The notes below the pieces were generated by a model that worked only from the letters and a program-made list of their open reading frames with translations, was not told where the DNA came from and searched no databases. 64,000 nucleotides of DNA from an uncultured Pseudoteredinibacter sp. (GTDB lineage: Bacteria; Pseudomonadota; Gammaproteobacteria; Pseudomonadales; Cellvibrionaceae), in NCBI RefSeq assembly GCF_947502065.1, contig NZ_CANMYE010000001.1:868001-932000 (forward strand), given 5' to 3'. The number at the start of each line of letters is the position of its first letter. Position 1 is the first letter of the stretch. Made by a program: the position numbers and the translations under genes. Shown one piece after another: positions 15,743 to 25,079 of the stretch.

Positions 15743-17734
15743 TCAGCGCCTTAGCTTAAACTGTTGAATAAGCTCTTGATGGTCGCGCATTTTTATAAAA
15801 TAACTACTTTTCCTAAGCTTGATCAGTAAGCCTTTACTGAATGGATTCCAGTGTAATAAGCGGCAAGGGAAGGCCTTAGCACTGAAAAGAGTTGTAATTA
15901 GATAGCGTTCTTCTAGCTCGACGACGTCATCGTATTGATAGCATCGGCTGCGATAGCTCAAACACTTAATACGCCAATGATCTTCAGCAAGGATAATCTT
16001 CCTAGGAACTCTGGCGGGAATATTCATGATGACAATTGTTGCTAGCGCGAGTAGCAGTAGTATCCATCCGCTCTCTACCCAGTAGGAATCGATGGTTGAA
16101 ATTACATATCGTTGAAACAATCGCGAGCTGTAAGCGAGCGCCTGGATGATTAACAGTGTTGCACAAAAGAAGGCAAGTAAGGCCAGTAAGCTAAGTAATG
16201 GGCCATAGACAATTTTTCGTGTGTATAAATGTTGCTTAAGGTTCAACGGTTTGATTAAAAATCGTCTTCCCATGCTGAAGCTAAAGATGATCGTCAGTAC
16301 GAAAAAGGCAACATTTACCAGGGGCCACGTCGGATTTGGACGCTGAGTTCGAACGACGCTGAGTTCATCCTTAATATTGTCTGTCATCCATTGCGCCAAA
16401 TCAGAGGATGAAGCCTGTTTGGCAAATAAGTAGAGATCTGGAAAACCTTCGCCGATTAGATTTTTATCAAAAAACATGGAAGCCACCCAGTTGCTGATGT
16501 TCCATGGTGATTGGTGATCTAGCACAATCGCATCTAATAGTTTTTTGCGCAGAGTTTCAAATTGCTCTTGTGGCATTGTGCCATTACGCAATTGCTCATA
16601 AATTTTATTGCTGTAGTCAAACGCCTCTTGCTCTTGTTCCGGGTCGAAGTTCCCATTACTGATTAAGCGGCCATGGCCTTGAATAAGATTAAAACTGACA
16701 TTTACACCGTACGCGGCTTGTCTATTTTGTCGTAGCTCGGTGTTTAGGTCATGGTGAAGTAACGCTCTTAAAAACCACAGCCACTGCATGTCTTGCTTAT
16801 CAATATCGGTTATATAATGCCGCCATTCGTGCAGGTGGCCTCGACGTTCACTAAAATTGTAGTGCCTTCTGTGGTGATACACGGGCTTGGCTGGTTTGAA
16901 AGTTTGTATATATTCGCCATGAGGTTCGATGGTAGAAAATTTTTGTTCGATAAGTGCTTTTACTTTATCACGTGGAAAGTTACCAGCCAGCATGATGGTC
17001 ATATTTTGAGGGCCGTAATAACGATCATAAAATGCTTGAATATCGTCTGCCTGTATTGCGTTAACATCGTCCCAGCTACCAATAAGGCTTCGGTAGGGGA
17101 TCTGTAAGCCTAACACTTGGGTCCACTGGTCTTGTGTTTTGATCCAGTCTGGAGAGATGAACCATTTGTTTAATAGGTCTAATGGCGTCTCGGGTTTTAA
17201 ATCGCGCTCGAGTATGACCGCACGCCGCTCTTCATCGACATGTTTGCTTTTAAATTGGTGGTTGAACAATAGCTGCGAGAACCAATCGAGGCCAAATTCC
17301 CATTCCTTATCAGGCAGCTCTAGCCAATAATCGGTGCGTCTAGTCGACGTGGAAGCGTTGTTTTGGCCACCCTTGTCATCAATGAGCTTTTTAAATTCGG
17401 CTTTACTGTATCCTTTAGAGCCAGTGAACAGCATGTGCTCGGTGAAATGCGCTAGTCCCGTGCGTTTATCTGGGTCTTGCCAGCCGCCCACCGGTATGGT
17501 CATTCGAAAGGTAACTACCTCTGTTTTCGGCATGGCCTTGAAATACACCTGCAGACCATTTGGGTAACGCCAGCTTTCGATATCAGCGAAGGGGCCTGGT
17601 GAATCTGCGTGTTCTGCAGATATTGAAGGCTGGGTTTTTGCCTGTTCACTGACAAGCAAGGCCAAGCAGAAGATTATCGCAGTGATAAGTGGGTAGCTTA
17701 AACGCATTCCTTTTAAAGACCTTCTCGATTCCAT
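15743..17734 (-). CDS. Membrane-anchored M16 (pitrilysin-family) zinc peptidase
   Basis: About 663 aa from ATG 17734 (alternative ATG 17707; a GTG at 17812 falls inside a hairpin and is unlikely). A hydrophobic N-terminal helix is followed by an M16 catalytic domain with inverted zinc motif HFTEH and the downstream ligand in EERRAVILERDLK. Counted on the longest frame these are His122, Glu125, His126 and Glu202. An M16C-like half follows. Unusually, the C-terminal 190 residues hold three membrane helices and a basic, PH-like cytosolic tail. I infer a membrane protease with its catalytic part in the periplasm. It follows the B-box and rhomboid genes on the same strand. Confidence 0.85.
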   Translation of the reverse strand: MESRRSLKGMRLSYPLITAIIFCLALLVSEQAKTQPSISAEHADSPGPFADIESWRYPNGLQVYFKAMPKTEVVTFRMTIPVGGWQDPDKRTGLAHFTEHMLFTGSKGYSKAEFKKLIDDKGGQNNASTSTRRTDYWLELPDKEWEFGLDWFSQLLFNHQFKSKHVDEERRAVILERDLKPETPLDLLNKWFISPDWIKTQDQWTQVLGLQIPYRSLIGSWDDVNAIQADDIQAFYDRYYGPQNMTIMLAGNFPRDKVKALIEQKFSTIEPHGEYIQTFKPAKPVYHHRRHYNFSERRGHLHEWRHYITDIDKQDMQWLWFLRALLHHDLNTELRQNRQAAYGVNVSFNLIQGHGRLISNGNFDPEQEQEAFDYSNKIYEQLRNGTMPQEQFETLRKKLLDAIVLDHQSPWNISNWVASMFFDKNLIGEGFPDLYLFAKQASSSDLAQWMTDNIKDELSVVRTQRPNPTWPLVNVAFFVLTIIFSFSMGRRFLIKPLNLKQHLYTRKIVYGPLLSLLALLAFFCATLLIIQALAYSSRLFQRYVISTIDSYWVESGWILLLLALATIVIMNIPARVPRKIILAEDHWRIKCLSYRSRCYQYDDVVELEERYLITTLFSAKAFPCRLLHWNPFSKGLLIKLRKSSYFIKMRDHQELIQQFKLRR

Positions 17735-17803
17735 GTGTATTAGCGCCGCCTGTTGCAGTGCTGATGTAATAGTTTTTATGGTTGCAAATTTAGGCGACAA
17801 AAG

Positions 17804-17825
17804 CTCTAGCACTAAAGTGCTAGAG
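17804..17825 (-). terminator. Intercistronic hairpin before the M16 gene
   Basis: Perfect 10-bp stem CTCTAGCACT / AGTGCTAGAG with a 2-base centre, followed on the minus strand by CTTTTG. It lies between the B-box gene stop and the M16 start and could be a leaky terminator or an mRNA-processing/stability element. Confidence 0.5.
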
Positions 17826-17859
17826 TGACATGAGGCTCGGTTAATTGTTTAAAATGTGT

Positions 17860-19242
17860 TCAGTTCCGGCTGCGCAAACTGGCGGGTTTAGATTGCTCTA
17901 AGGCTTCCAATTCCTTTTTTATATTGGCCACATAGTGCTGATAGGGCTGTGCTTGTTGCGCCCCGTTAGGCAATTTGTTCAAGCAATTCACCATAAGCTC
18001 ATAGGCTTCTACAACAAGCCTTTTATCCTGGGATTCTTTGTGGAAGTTTTTCAGCAATAGGGCAGCTTGTTTAAAATCGCCGCTGTTATCCATATGTTGC
18101 GCGAGCTGCAAACGCAGCCCCATTTTTTGTGGGCGGTAGTCGGGAATAAGTACCTTTAACTGTTTAAAGCGACTGCCAATCTTGTAATGTTGCTCGGTGA
18201 TAAACAGTTGTGCAAAGTAATCCTCAGATACCTTCGCCAGGGTTTCCTTATCTTCCAGCTCTATCAAGAGGTTCAACAGGCGTTCGGCATTTTCTCCATC
18301 AATAGGAGAGCGTGCAAGCTGATTGCGCATGAGTTGCACCGCTGCTTGATAATCGCCATCTTTTAACAACATGCCTAGCTTGGCATCGAGCTTCTGTTTA
18401 TCACTGCGTTTGTTTTTATTCTCATCTTGTTGTTGGGCGACAATGCCGAGCTTGTCTTGATACTGAAAAACCACATAGCCCATTAAGTGAAACATCACGA
18501 CTGAGTAATAGTTGGATACGAAGGTAGAGCTTAATTGCCCCAAGGTCGAAAACTGCTCGCCAATTAGCCAGTGAAGAAGGCCAACAGAGCTCATCATAAT
18601 AAACAGCAGCATAAGCAGCAGAAAATACGAGGGGCCGATTGCAGCCATCACTTCAAGTTGACGCTGTGGGTTGATCGCTTGGCTGAAATCTTTATTAATC
18701 GATAGAATCATAAAGGCGGCAGGTAGGGCAGCTGCCATAAAAATCATCCATAGGACAGCTAAGGTCACACCTAGAAATGCTGAAATTATGATCGTGCTTC
18801 CAATCGACAATATCAGTAGGCCAATGATCTGCAATAGGATTTGCAAGCCACCGCTGCTTGCTTTAGCTACATCCGGCGCCTTCATGTTTCCATGGGCAGT
18901 TTGTTCCAAGCAGAAAAAGCAATATTTGTATAAAAACGCTAGGGCAATGAGATTTACCAATGGAATATAAATACCAAGCAGCGCAATAAGGGCTGTAATA
19001 ATGAGTGCGGTAAGGGCTTCTTTACCGAGGGCATATCGAAAAGCCTTACCAATACGTCGCCAAAACGGCTCCGCAGTTAAGCTTGCACCCAAAGAGCTCA
19101 ACTCGCGTTTACATAGAAAGCACTGCGCCGATTGCTCATCAAAGCTATCGCTGTCATTGCTGCAGTGTTTACAGGCATGATAGTGGCAGCTTTCGCAATA
19201 ATAACTCGCGGCTTCTGTTGGGTGGTAACGACAATAACTCAT
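17860..19242 (-). CDS. B-box zinc-finger, multi-pass membrane protein with C-terminal helical repeats
   Basis: 460 aa, no specific family name recognised. Residues 1-50 are a B-box-like zinc finger (Cys4, His7, Cys16, Cys19, Cys24, Cys27, then Cys41/Cys44). From about residue 70 to 265 there are five or six hydrophobic segments (DUF4013-like appearance). The last 180 residues are hydrophilic and helical with TPR-like periodicity. The start codon overlaps the rhomboid stop by 4 bases (ATGA), so the two are translationally coupled. The combination suggests a membrane scaffold that binds partner proteins; the function is not known to me. Confidence 0.75.
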   Translation of the reverse strand: MSYCRYHPTEAASYYCESCHYHACKHCSNDSDSFDEQSAQCFLCKRELSSLGASLTAEPFWRRIGKAFRYALGKEALTALIITALIALLGIYIPLVNLIALAFLYKYCFFCLEQTAHGNMKAPDVAKASSGGLQILLQIIGLLILSIGSTIIISAFLGVTLAVLWMIFMAAALPAAFMILSINKDFSQAINPQRQLEVMAAIGPSYFLLLMLLFIMMSSVGLLHWLIGEQFSTLGQLSSTFVSNYYSVVMFHLMGYVVFQYQDKLGIVAQQQDENKNKRSDKQKLDAKLGMLLKDGDYQAAVQLMRNQLARSPIDGENAERLLNLLIELEDKETLAKVSEDYFAQLFITEQHYKIGSRFKQLKVLIPDYRPQKMGLRLQLAQHMDNSGDFKQAALLLKNFHKESQDKRLVVEAYELMVNCLNKLPNGAQQAQPYQHYVANIKKELEALEQSKPASLRSRN

Positions 19243-20690
19243 AGGCTTTTTTGCAATTGTAATTCTAAGGCTTGTTCGAATTGCTGGGCTTTTGCTGGGT
19301 TTTCAAGCTGCTTATAGAAAACCGCCAACTGACCTAATAACTTAGGCAGCATGGCTTCTTTGCTATCAGTTTTAAAAAGTTCGATAGCAATAGCTTCGGC
19401 AGCCTCTTGTTTCTCGCCGTCTAATAGGCGCAGCGCGAATTGGCAGCGAGTAAAATGATCAATTTTTTCACGCCCTTCGGGAGGTAAGCGTTGCCACAAA
19501 ATAAGCTGGCGAGCCAATAGCTCCCGATCACGGTTGCTGCGTTGTAGGTATTGGATGTTTGCCTTAATCCATTGGCTATCTTTTTTTAAAGCCAGCAAAT
19601 TTATGGCAATAAAATCGGATTCTGCACAGTGGCCAAACGCTTGCTGATGTTGATCTAATAGTAATTGCGCCGATTTAAATTGCACCAGTTCTATTTTCTG
19701 AAGAATATTTTGAAGGCTTTCACGGCGTGGATCGACCCCTTGATCCTCTTCAATAAATTCTTCGTCGACACTCTCTGGCTGAAGCCATTGCAGGAGAGCC
19801 AGTAAGGCCGCACCAGTTAAAAAGCCACCGGTATGCGCCATATAGGCGACTTGGCTATCTTCGGAGCTGAAATACAAAACGACTTCTTTGGCGATATACA
19901 ATGGCAAAATATAAAGTGCGGCTGCTCGAAAATAGCCGATAAATATAAATAACCAGTAAAAAAACTCGATCTTACGTAGCTTGAACAGCATTAAATACAT
20001 GGCCATAACGCCAGATATAGCGCCTGAAGCCCCCACGAGTGGAACACCACCACGGCTGGACGCCAGCTCGATACCACTGTACAGCAATCCTGCACCAAGG
20101 CCGCTGGCTATGTACAGCACTAGAAAACGCAGCGAACCAAGCGCCGCTTCAACAGCAAAACCACAGATAAACAAAAACAGCATATTACCTAAAAGGTGAA
20201 AAATATCACCGTGTAGAAATTGGTGGCTAAACAGGGTAATCAAACTGCCATGTTGTGGGATTAGCCCGAGTTTTATACTGCTTATCGCTGCTATATTCTT
20301 TTCGATATTGGGTCTTACTTGCGCCCAATCACTGCGTTTCTCTTTAGGTATCCAGTGATTTTGCTGCTTTTTTAGATAGGCTAGAAAGTCACGATCAAAT
20401 AAAATATTTTGACTAATAGAGCTAGGATCGCTTTCGAAGCTCTTTACTAGCTCTTCATAGAGCTCTGGGTTGCCTTGCAAAATGCCATTTTGTTTTCGGT
20501 AATTGAGATAAGCTTCGGCTTCAAAATCAGCAAATTCGTGCTGCTCATAGATCTCAATCGCGCGTTGGTACTTGCTGAAGTCACTACTTTGATAAAAAGC
20601 AAAGATGGCAATGTTGATCAAAATAAGTGCGATAACAGCGACGGGAGGGCGACGCCAATCAATGCGTTTCTCTGTAGGTATGATGATCAT
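19239..20690 (-). CDS. Rhomboid-family intramembrane serine protease with C-terminal helical extension
   Basis: 483 aa. After an N-terminal membrane helix and a hydrophilic insert (about 35-145), the rhomboid core shows HGDIFHLLGNMLFL, the catalytic Ser222 in GASGAISG and the partner His286 in MAHTGGFLTGA. That is the full dyad, so an active protease is expected. Residues about 305-483 are a hydrophilic helical tail. Family role: cleavage of membrane helices of substrate proteins. It is the first gene of a three-gene same-strand set with the B-box protein (4-base overlap) and the M16 peptidase. Substrate unknown. Confidence 0.88.
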   Translation of the reverse strand: MIIIPTEKRIDWRRPPVAVIALILINIAIFAFYQSSDFSKYQRAIEIYEQHEFADFEAEAYLNYRKQNGILQGNPELYEELVKSFESDPSSISQNILFDRDFLAYLKKQQNHWIPKEKRSDWAQVRPNIEKNIAAISSIKLGLIPQHGSLITLFSHQFLHGDIFHLLGNMLFLFICGFAVEAALGSLRFLVLYIASGLGAGLLYSGIELASSRGGVPLVGASGAISGVMAMYLMLFKLRKIEFFYWLFIFIGYFRAAALYILPLYIAKEVVLYFSSEDSQVAYMAHTGGFLTGAALLALLQWLQPESVDEEFIEEDQGVDPRRESLQNILQKIELVQFKSAQLLLDQHQQAFGHCAESDFIAINLLALKKDSQWIKANIQYLQRSNRDRELLARQLILWQRLPPEGREKIDHFTRCQFALRLLDGEKQEAAEAIAIELFKTDSKEAMLPKLLGQLAVFYKQLENPAKAQQFEQALELQLQKSL

Positions 20691-20842
20691 AGCGCTTTAG
20701 CACATGGAATTAGGGTAAAAGCGCTAGCTTAACAAGTCATTGCTTGAGAAACAAAATTCAAATAGAGAAGGACTTAGCAAACTGAAGTAATTAGCTATCA
20801 GCCCACAGGCTATGGCCCTATTGCACGGGACAGGATAATGGC

Positions 20843-21214
20843 TTATTGGCTTAAGCCTGCCATCAAGCCAATGCTCACGATAAACCAGCCTATATAGATA
20901 TATAAAGCGAGAACTGAAGCAAATACTACATTGGCAGGGTGGAGGCGATTTAGTGGCCGATAATGTGAATCAACGCCCTTCAAGCCAAATTCTGGATAAT
21001 AGATCTGCACCGCTGGGCGAATCACATGAATAATTGTGAAAATGTAAATAAAAAACAAGAGAGTGAGGAAGATAAGCACAAAGGGAATCAGTTTATTGAT
21101 GTCGCTTTTAACTTCTGGGCCACCAAATCGAAAGATCGCACCTATAAATGCAAAGTAGGCCAGCGATTGCATAGCGTCCTTGATCAAATCTTTATCTAAA
21201 GCAATTTTTTCCAT
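20843..21214 (-). CDS. Small membrane protein of unknown function
   Basis: 123 aa with three clear hydrophobic segments (about 13-30, 40-65 and 93-118). A good AGGGAAG ribosome site precedes the ATG. The frame has normal codon use and no overlapping competitor. No family was recognised. It lies 150 bases upstream of the rhomboid gene, on the same strand, so it could be loosely linked to that set. Confidence 0.65.
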   Translation of the reverse strand: MEKIALDKDLIKDAMQSLAYFAFIGAIFRFGGPEVKSDINKLIPFVLIFLTLLFFIYIFTIIHVIRPAVQIYYPEFGLKGVDSHYRPLNRLHPANVVFASVLALYIYIGWFIVSIGLMAGLSQ

Positions 21215-21394
21215 TGTTCTTCCCTAAGATAGTAATCCCTGAGCTGCTATTATTCTTTTGGCTACATTAGCATTAAACAATGTTCTTAAAGAGGTTTTAG
21301 CTGTCTTTTTCCTTCCTATTAATGATGGGGACCCCCAATCGATCGAAGCGAAAAGGGGAGTGGGCAGTTGTGTGGCAGCTGTTGGTAGTGGTCT

Positions 21395-21712
21395 TTAGAA
21401 GTCGTCAAAGCCTGAAAAGCTATCGGGTTCGATGGAGGCCAGTGGATTGCCACCGTCCATTGGGATCATAACCTCATCACCCACATAGCTGTCTTCTTGG
21501 CTCATTTCATAGCCGGCTGATGCATCCTCTGGAGCTTCAGCAGGTCCTAGAGTGAGCTGTTGCCAAGATTCCATATCGTATTCACCCAATCCACCATCAG
21601 CGTATTGGATCTCAATGGTGGCCGCATGCTCATCAATGGCTACCACTTCAAAAATCTGTCCCACAGCTAGGTCGTTGTACCAATCACCGATGACTGGGAG
21701 TTGATTTGCCAT
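21395..21712 (-). CDS. Small acidic conserved protein, DUF6763-like
   Basis: 105 aa, strongly acidic, without signal peptide or membrane helix. The N-terminal 60 residues (PVIGDWYNDLAVGQIFEVVAID, then EIQYADGGLGEYD) form a small beta domain that I recall as a conserved gammaproteobacterial protein of unknown function (DUF6763). The C-terminal tail is acidic and low in complexity. A GGAGGT ribosome site precedes the ATG. It is divergent from psrA. Confidence 0.75.
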   Translation of the reverse strand: MANQLPVIGDWYNDLAVGQIFEVVAIDEHAATIEIQYADGGLGEYDMESWQQLTLGPAEAPEDASAGYEMSQEDSYVGDEVMIPMDGGNPLASIEPDSFSGFDDF

Positions 21713-22155
21713 TGTTTATTACCTCCAAACCCTCGAATTTATTTATGGCTATTGGCCCTGCGGCTACCACAACACTTGTGGTTAAAAGCTGCATTGCTTG
21801 TAGGGCAAAATACCATGGTGACGGGGCATGTACAGTGTTTGAGGTCATGACTTTAGGCGCCATTTCTTGATGGTGATCATTGAAAATTCCCTTTGTCTCT
21901 CTAATTGATTCATTTTCCTAGAGTTTTATTTCCGGGAAAAAATCGGGCCAATTTTGCTTAAAAATTTCTGTTCTATACAGAATTCTGGACATAATAAGAT
22001 TGTCTAAAAATTGCTCGACAAAATCACCTGCTGTCACTTAGAAATGGAGGTTTGTGGGGTATTTGCTTGGTTTGCTGAACTGAATGATGACCTTGACAAG
22101 GGCTGTGCAGCTCAGTATTTTCAAGCCCTTATAATGAATCGATTGGACAGGCTGG
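21713..22155. other. Intergenic region between the DUF6763-like gene and psrA
   Basis: 443 bases with no credible gene. It contains the psrA promoter candidate (22093-22121). I see no LexA box and no PsrA-consensus box here. Confidence 0.6.
22093..22130 (+). promoter_or_regulatory. Candidate sigma-70 promoter of psrA with flanking inverted repeat
   Basis: Consensus -35 TTGACA (22093-22098), a 17-base spacer and -10-like TATTTT (22116-22121). An inverted repeat AAGGGCT (22098-22104) / AGCCCTT (22124-22130) brackets the -10 and could be an operator, for instance for PsrA itself. Confidence 0.5.
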
Positions 22156-22827
22156 ATGGCCCAAAAAGAAACTGTAGAGCGCATACTTGATGCAGCGAGC
22201 GTTCTATTTGCTGAACGAGGCTACGCGGAAACTTCATTGCGTACTATCACCACCGCTGCCGGGGTGAATCTAGCGTCTGTAAATTACCATTTTGGCTCTA
22301 AAAAAGCGCTTATTCAGGCCGTGTTCGCCAGAACATTGGATCCTTTTTGCCAGCAACTGTCAGAGAATCTTAATAAGCTTAAGGGCAGTGACCAGGTGGA
22401 GGCCTTGTTTCGTTGCTTGTTTAGTACTTTGATGGAAACGGTTGCCGCCAAGCCTGGCCTGAATCAAGCAGAGCAAGTTATCGAATTGCAGCGCTTTATG
22501 CGCCTTTTAGGCATGGCGTACACTCAATCCCAAGGCCATTTAAGGCGGTTTATTGTTAGCCAGTATGGTGACTTGTATCGTCGCTTTCTAAACTTACTGC
22601 GAGATACGCTTCCTGGGATCAATCCAGTCGATTTCTATTGGCAGCTGTATTTTTTGTTGGGGGCAACGGTGTTTACTTTATCGAGCATTGATTCGATTCA
22701 AGGAATCATCGAAGACAACTTCTCCGAACACAGTGGCGTTGAGCGCGCATTGGAACTATTGATCCCTACCTTAAGTCGTATGATGCAGATACCGGCTGTA
22801 GATTCTTCAACTCCAGCGGCCGATTAA
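22156..22827 (+). CDS. psrA: TetR-family regulator, PsrA orthologue (fatty-acid responsive)
   Basis: 223 aa. The N-terminal TetR helix-turn-helix (ETVERILDAASVLFAERGY, then VNLASVNYHFGSKKALIQAVF) is nearly that of Pseudomonas PsrA as I recall it. In Pseudomonas psrA lies between lexA and nagZ, and here nagZ follows by 24 bases; lexA is absent upstream. Known role: repressor that releases DNA on binding long-chain fatty acids, controlling beta-oxidation genes and stress genes. The C-terminal domain fits the same family. Orthology rests on sequence feel and synteny. Confidence 0.78.
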   Translation: MAQKETVERILDAASVLFAERGYAETSLRTITTAAGVNLASVNYHFGSKKALIQAVFARTLDPFCQQLSENLNKLKGSDQVEALFRCLFSTLMETVAAKPGLNQAEQVIELQRFMRLLGMAYTQSQGHLRRFIVSQYGDLYRRFLNLLRDTLPGINPVDFYWQLYFLLGATVFTLSSIDSIQGIIEDNFSEHSGVERALELLIPTLSRMMQIPAVDSSTPAAD

Positions 22828-22851
22828 GCCCTATCTATTGAGAGACCTAAA

Positions 22852-23889
22852 TTGACGACGCAGACTATGGGCCCAGGCCCACTTATGATTGATGTGGATG
22901 GGCTAGAGCTCAGTAAAGAAGACGAACAGCTATTGCAGCAACCTTGTGTTGGCGGTTTGATTATATTTCAACGCAACTTTTCCAGCCGCTTGCAATTGTG
23001 CGAGCTGGTGAAAAGCATCCGGGCGATTCGCCGAGATATTATCATTGCGGTTGATCAAGAGGGTGGTCGGGTTCAACGTTTAAAGGACGATGGTTTTCAA
23101 CGACTACCCGCAATGCAAAAGATCAAGGAGTATCAACAAGCCTCAGAAGCGGCGAGCGAACTCGATATTGAGCAGTTAGGCTTTTTGATGGCCAGTGAAG
23201 TATTAGCTTGCGGTATTGATATCAGCTTTGCGCCGGTGTTAGATGTTGATGAAAGTTTTTCCAGTATTATTGGTGACCGTTCCTTTTCTGATGATCCAAG
23301 AGAGGTAGTTCGTCTTGGAGCAGCCTTTATGCGCGGTATGTCTGCAGCAGGAATGGCGACTACCGGTAAGCACTTCCCGGGGCATGGGGCGGTGCAAGAA
23401 GATAGCCATCTGACTTTGCCAATCGATAAGCGCAGCTGGGCGGAAGTGGAGCAGCGGGATTTGCTGCCTTTTGCAGAATTATTGCCCCAGCTAGATGCTT
23501 TAATGCCAGCACACATTATTTTTAGCCAGATCGACGAGCAGCCAGTAGGTTTCTCTGATTACTGGTTGCAAACAGTCCTGCGCAAAAAAATGACTTATAA
23601 CGGCGTAATCTTCAGTGACGACCTTAGTATGGAGGGCGCTGTGCAAGCTGGTAGTTATGCTGAGCGGGCAAAACTGGCCCTCTATGCTGGCTGCGATATG
23701 GTTTTGGTTTGTAATAATCGCCAGGGCGCCTTAGAGGTTGCTGATGCACTGCAAGATTATCAGATGGCGCCAGAAAGTCAGGAACGCTTACTGACTATGC
23801 TGGCACGCCGGAAATGGTCATGGGGTGATTTAGCGAGTGATTCGAGCTGGCAGGCTGGAAAAGCCTACGCTGAACGCCTGTTGGCATAA
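22852..23889 (+). CDS. nagZ: Beta-N-acetylhexosaminidase (GH3), peptidoglycan recycling
   Basis: 345 aa cytoplasmic GH3 enzyme without signal peptide. Motifs: GGLIIFQRN, AVDQEGGRVQRL, the catalytic KHFPGHG-EDSH loop and the nucleophile segment SDDLSMEGA. It removes GlcNAc from muropeptide-derived GlcNAc-anhydroMurNAc peptides during cell-wall recycling. The TTG start at 22852 has a GAGAG ribosome site 7 bases upstream; the ATG at 22867 lacks one. It is probably co-transcribed with psrA, as in Pseudomonas. Confidence 0.93.
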   Translation: MTTQTMGPGPLMIDVDGLELSKEDEQLLQQPCVGGLIIFQRNFSSRLQLCELVKSIRAIRRDIIIAVDQEGGRVQRLKDDGFQRLPAMQKIKEYQQASEAASELDIEQLGFLMASEVLACGIDISFAPVLDVDESFSSIIGDRSFSDDPREVVRLGAAFMRGMSAAGMATTGKHFPGHGAVQEDSHLTLPIDKRSWAEVEQRDLLPFAELLPQLDALMPAHIIFSQIDEQPVGFSDYWLQTVLRKKMTYNGVIFSDDLSMEGAVQAGSYAERAKLALYAGCDMVLVCNNRQGALEVADALQDYQMAPESQERLLTMLARRKWSWGDLASDSSWQAGKAYAERLLA

Positions 23890-23950
23890 GCCAGTTTATC
23901 TAAATGAACTTTGTTAGTTTAATCAGTTTTTTATTCACAGGAAGTTGTCG

Positions 23951-25078
23951 ATGATTCATTCTGCGGTAGCGATGCCAGACTGGCTGTCTGAAATTACCGG
24001 GCGAGAAAATATTTGGATCGCTGAAGTTTTCATTATTGTAGTTGCTACTTTGTTAGTGGCGTTTGTAGCTCGTGTGGTGTTCAACAATTTGATGAAACAG
24101 GCTGCCAAAAGTAAAAACCTTTGGGACGATGCCCTAATCGAAGCGGCGCAAAAGCCGGTTCGTTGGTTAATATGGCTTATTGGTTTGTGCTGGGCGCTAG
24201 AGATCTCAGCGCACCAGTCAGAGGTTAATTTGCTTGAAGCTGTGCAGCCTATTCGTGAAGTGGGTGTGGTGGCGATTATTGCTTGGTTTTTGGTTCGCTT
24301 TATTAGTCGGGCTGAAAAAAACCTTGTTGATCCAGAGTATGCTCATCAACCTATGGATCAGACGACCGTTTCCGCAATGGGTAAATTGCTGCGTGTTTCG
24401 GTGATCATTACCTCGGTTCTAGTCGTCTTGCAAACCTTAGGCTACAGCGTCTCTGGTGTTTTAGCTTTTGGCGGTATTGGTGGTCTAGCGGTTGGTTTTG
24501 CCGCAAAAGATCTTTTGGCCAATTTCTTCGGTGGTCTAATGATCTATATGGATCGCCCATTCAAAGTAGGTGATTGGGTGCGTTCACCCGATAAGAATAT
24601 TGAGGGCACCGTGGAAGATATCGGTTGGCGCCTAACGCGCATTCGTACCTTTGATAAGCGCCCTTTGTATGTTCCCAATGCTACGTTCACTCAAATATCC
24701 TTGGAGAATCCTTCAAGGATGCTCAATCGCCGAATTTATGAAACCATCGGAATTCGATACGACGATGCTGCAAAAGTAACCGCCATCGTTAATGACGTAA
24801 AGGCGATGCTTGAAGCTCATGATGAAATTGATCATGAGCAAACTTTAATGGTGAACTTCAATGCCTTTGCTCCATCATCGTTGGACTTTTTTGTGTACAC
24901 CTTTACCAAAACCGTCAATTGGGCGCACTATCATGAGGTGAAACAAGATGTGTTACTTAAGATTCTTGCGATTATAGATAGTCATGGTGCTGAGTGCGCT
25001 TACCCGACATCAACAATTCATTTAAATACAATGCATTCAGAACTTCCGAATACAGAGCTTCCTTCAGGGCAGGTTTGA
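23951..25078 (+). CDS. MscS-family mechanosensitive channel
   Basis: 375 aa. Several N-terminal membrane helices lead to the pore helix GGIGGLAVGFAAKDLLANFFGGLMI-type segment (about residues 176-200), rich in Gly/Ala as in MscS TM3, followed by the beta domain (FKVGDWVRS, GTVEDIGWRLTRIRTFD, VPNATFTQ) and a cytoplasmic vestibule. Role: tension-gated solute release in osmotic downshock. The ATG at 23951 has AGGAAG at the right distance; the TTG at 23945 is not needed. One base separates its stop from the next start, so the genes are coupled. Confidence 0.9.
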   Translation: MIHSAVAMPDWLSEITGRENIWIAEVFIIVVATLLVAFVARVVFNNLMKQAAKSKNLWDDALIEAAQKPVRWLIWLIGLCWALEISAHQSEVNLLEAVQPIREVGVVAIIAWFLVRFISRAEKNLVDPEYAHQPMDQTTVSAMGKLLRVSVIITSVLVVLQTLGYSVSGVLAFGGIGGLAVGFAAKDLLANFFGGLMIYMDRPFKVGDWVRSPDKNIEGTVEDIGWRLTRIRTFDKRPLYVPNATFTQISLENPSRMLNRRIYETIGIRYDDAAKVTAIVNDVKAMLEAHDEIDHEQTLMVNFNAFAPSSLDFFVYTFTKTVNWAHYHEVKQDVLLKILAIIDSHGAECAYPTSTIHLNTMHSELPNTELPSGQV

Positions 25079-25079
25079 T

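Noticed and set aside
21960..22000. LexA box before psrA (CTG...CAG near the TTCTGTTCTATACAG sequence)
   Set aside because: The CTG and CAG are 7 bases apart, not the 10 needed for a LexA site.
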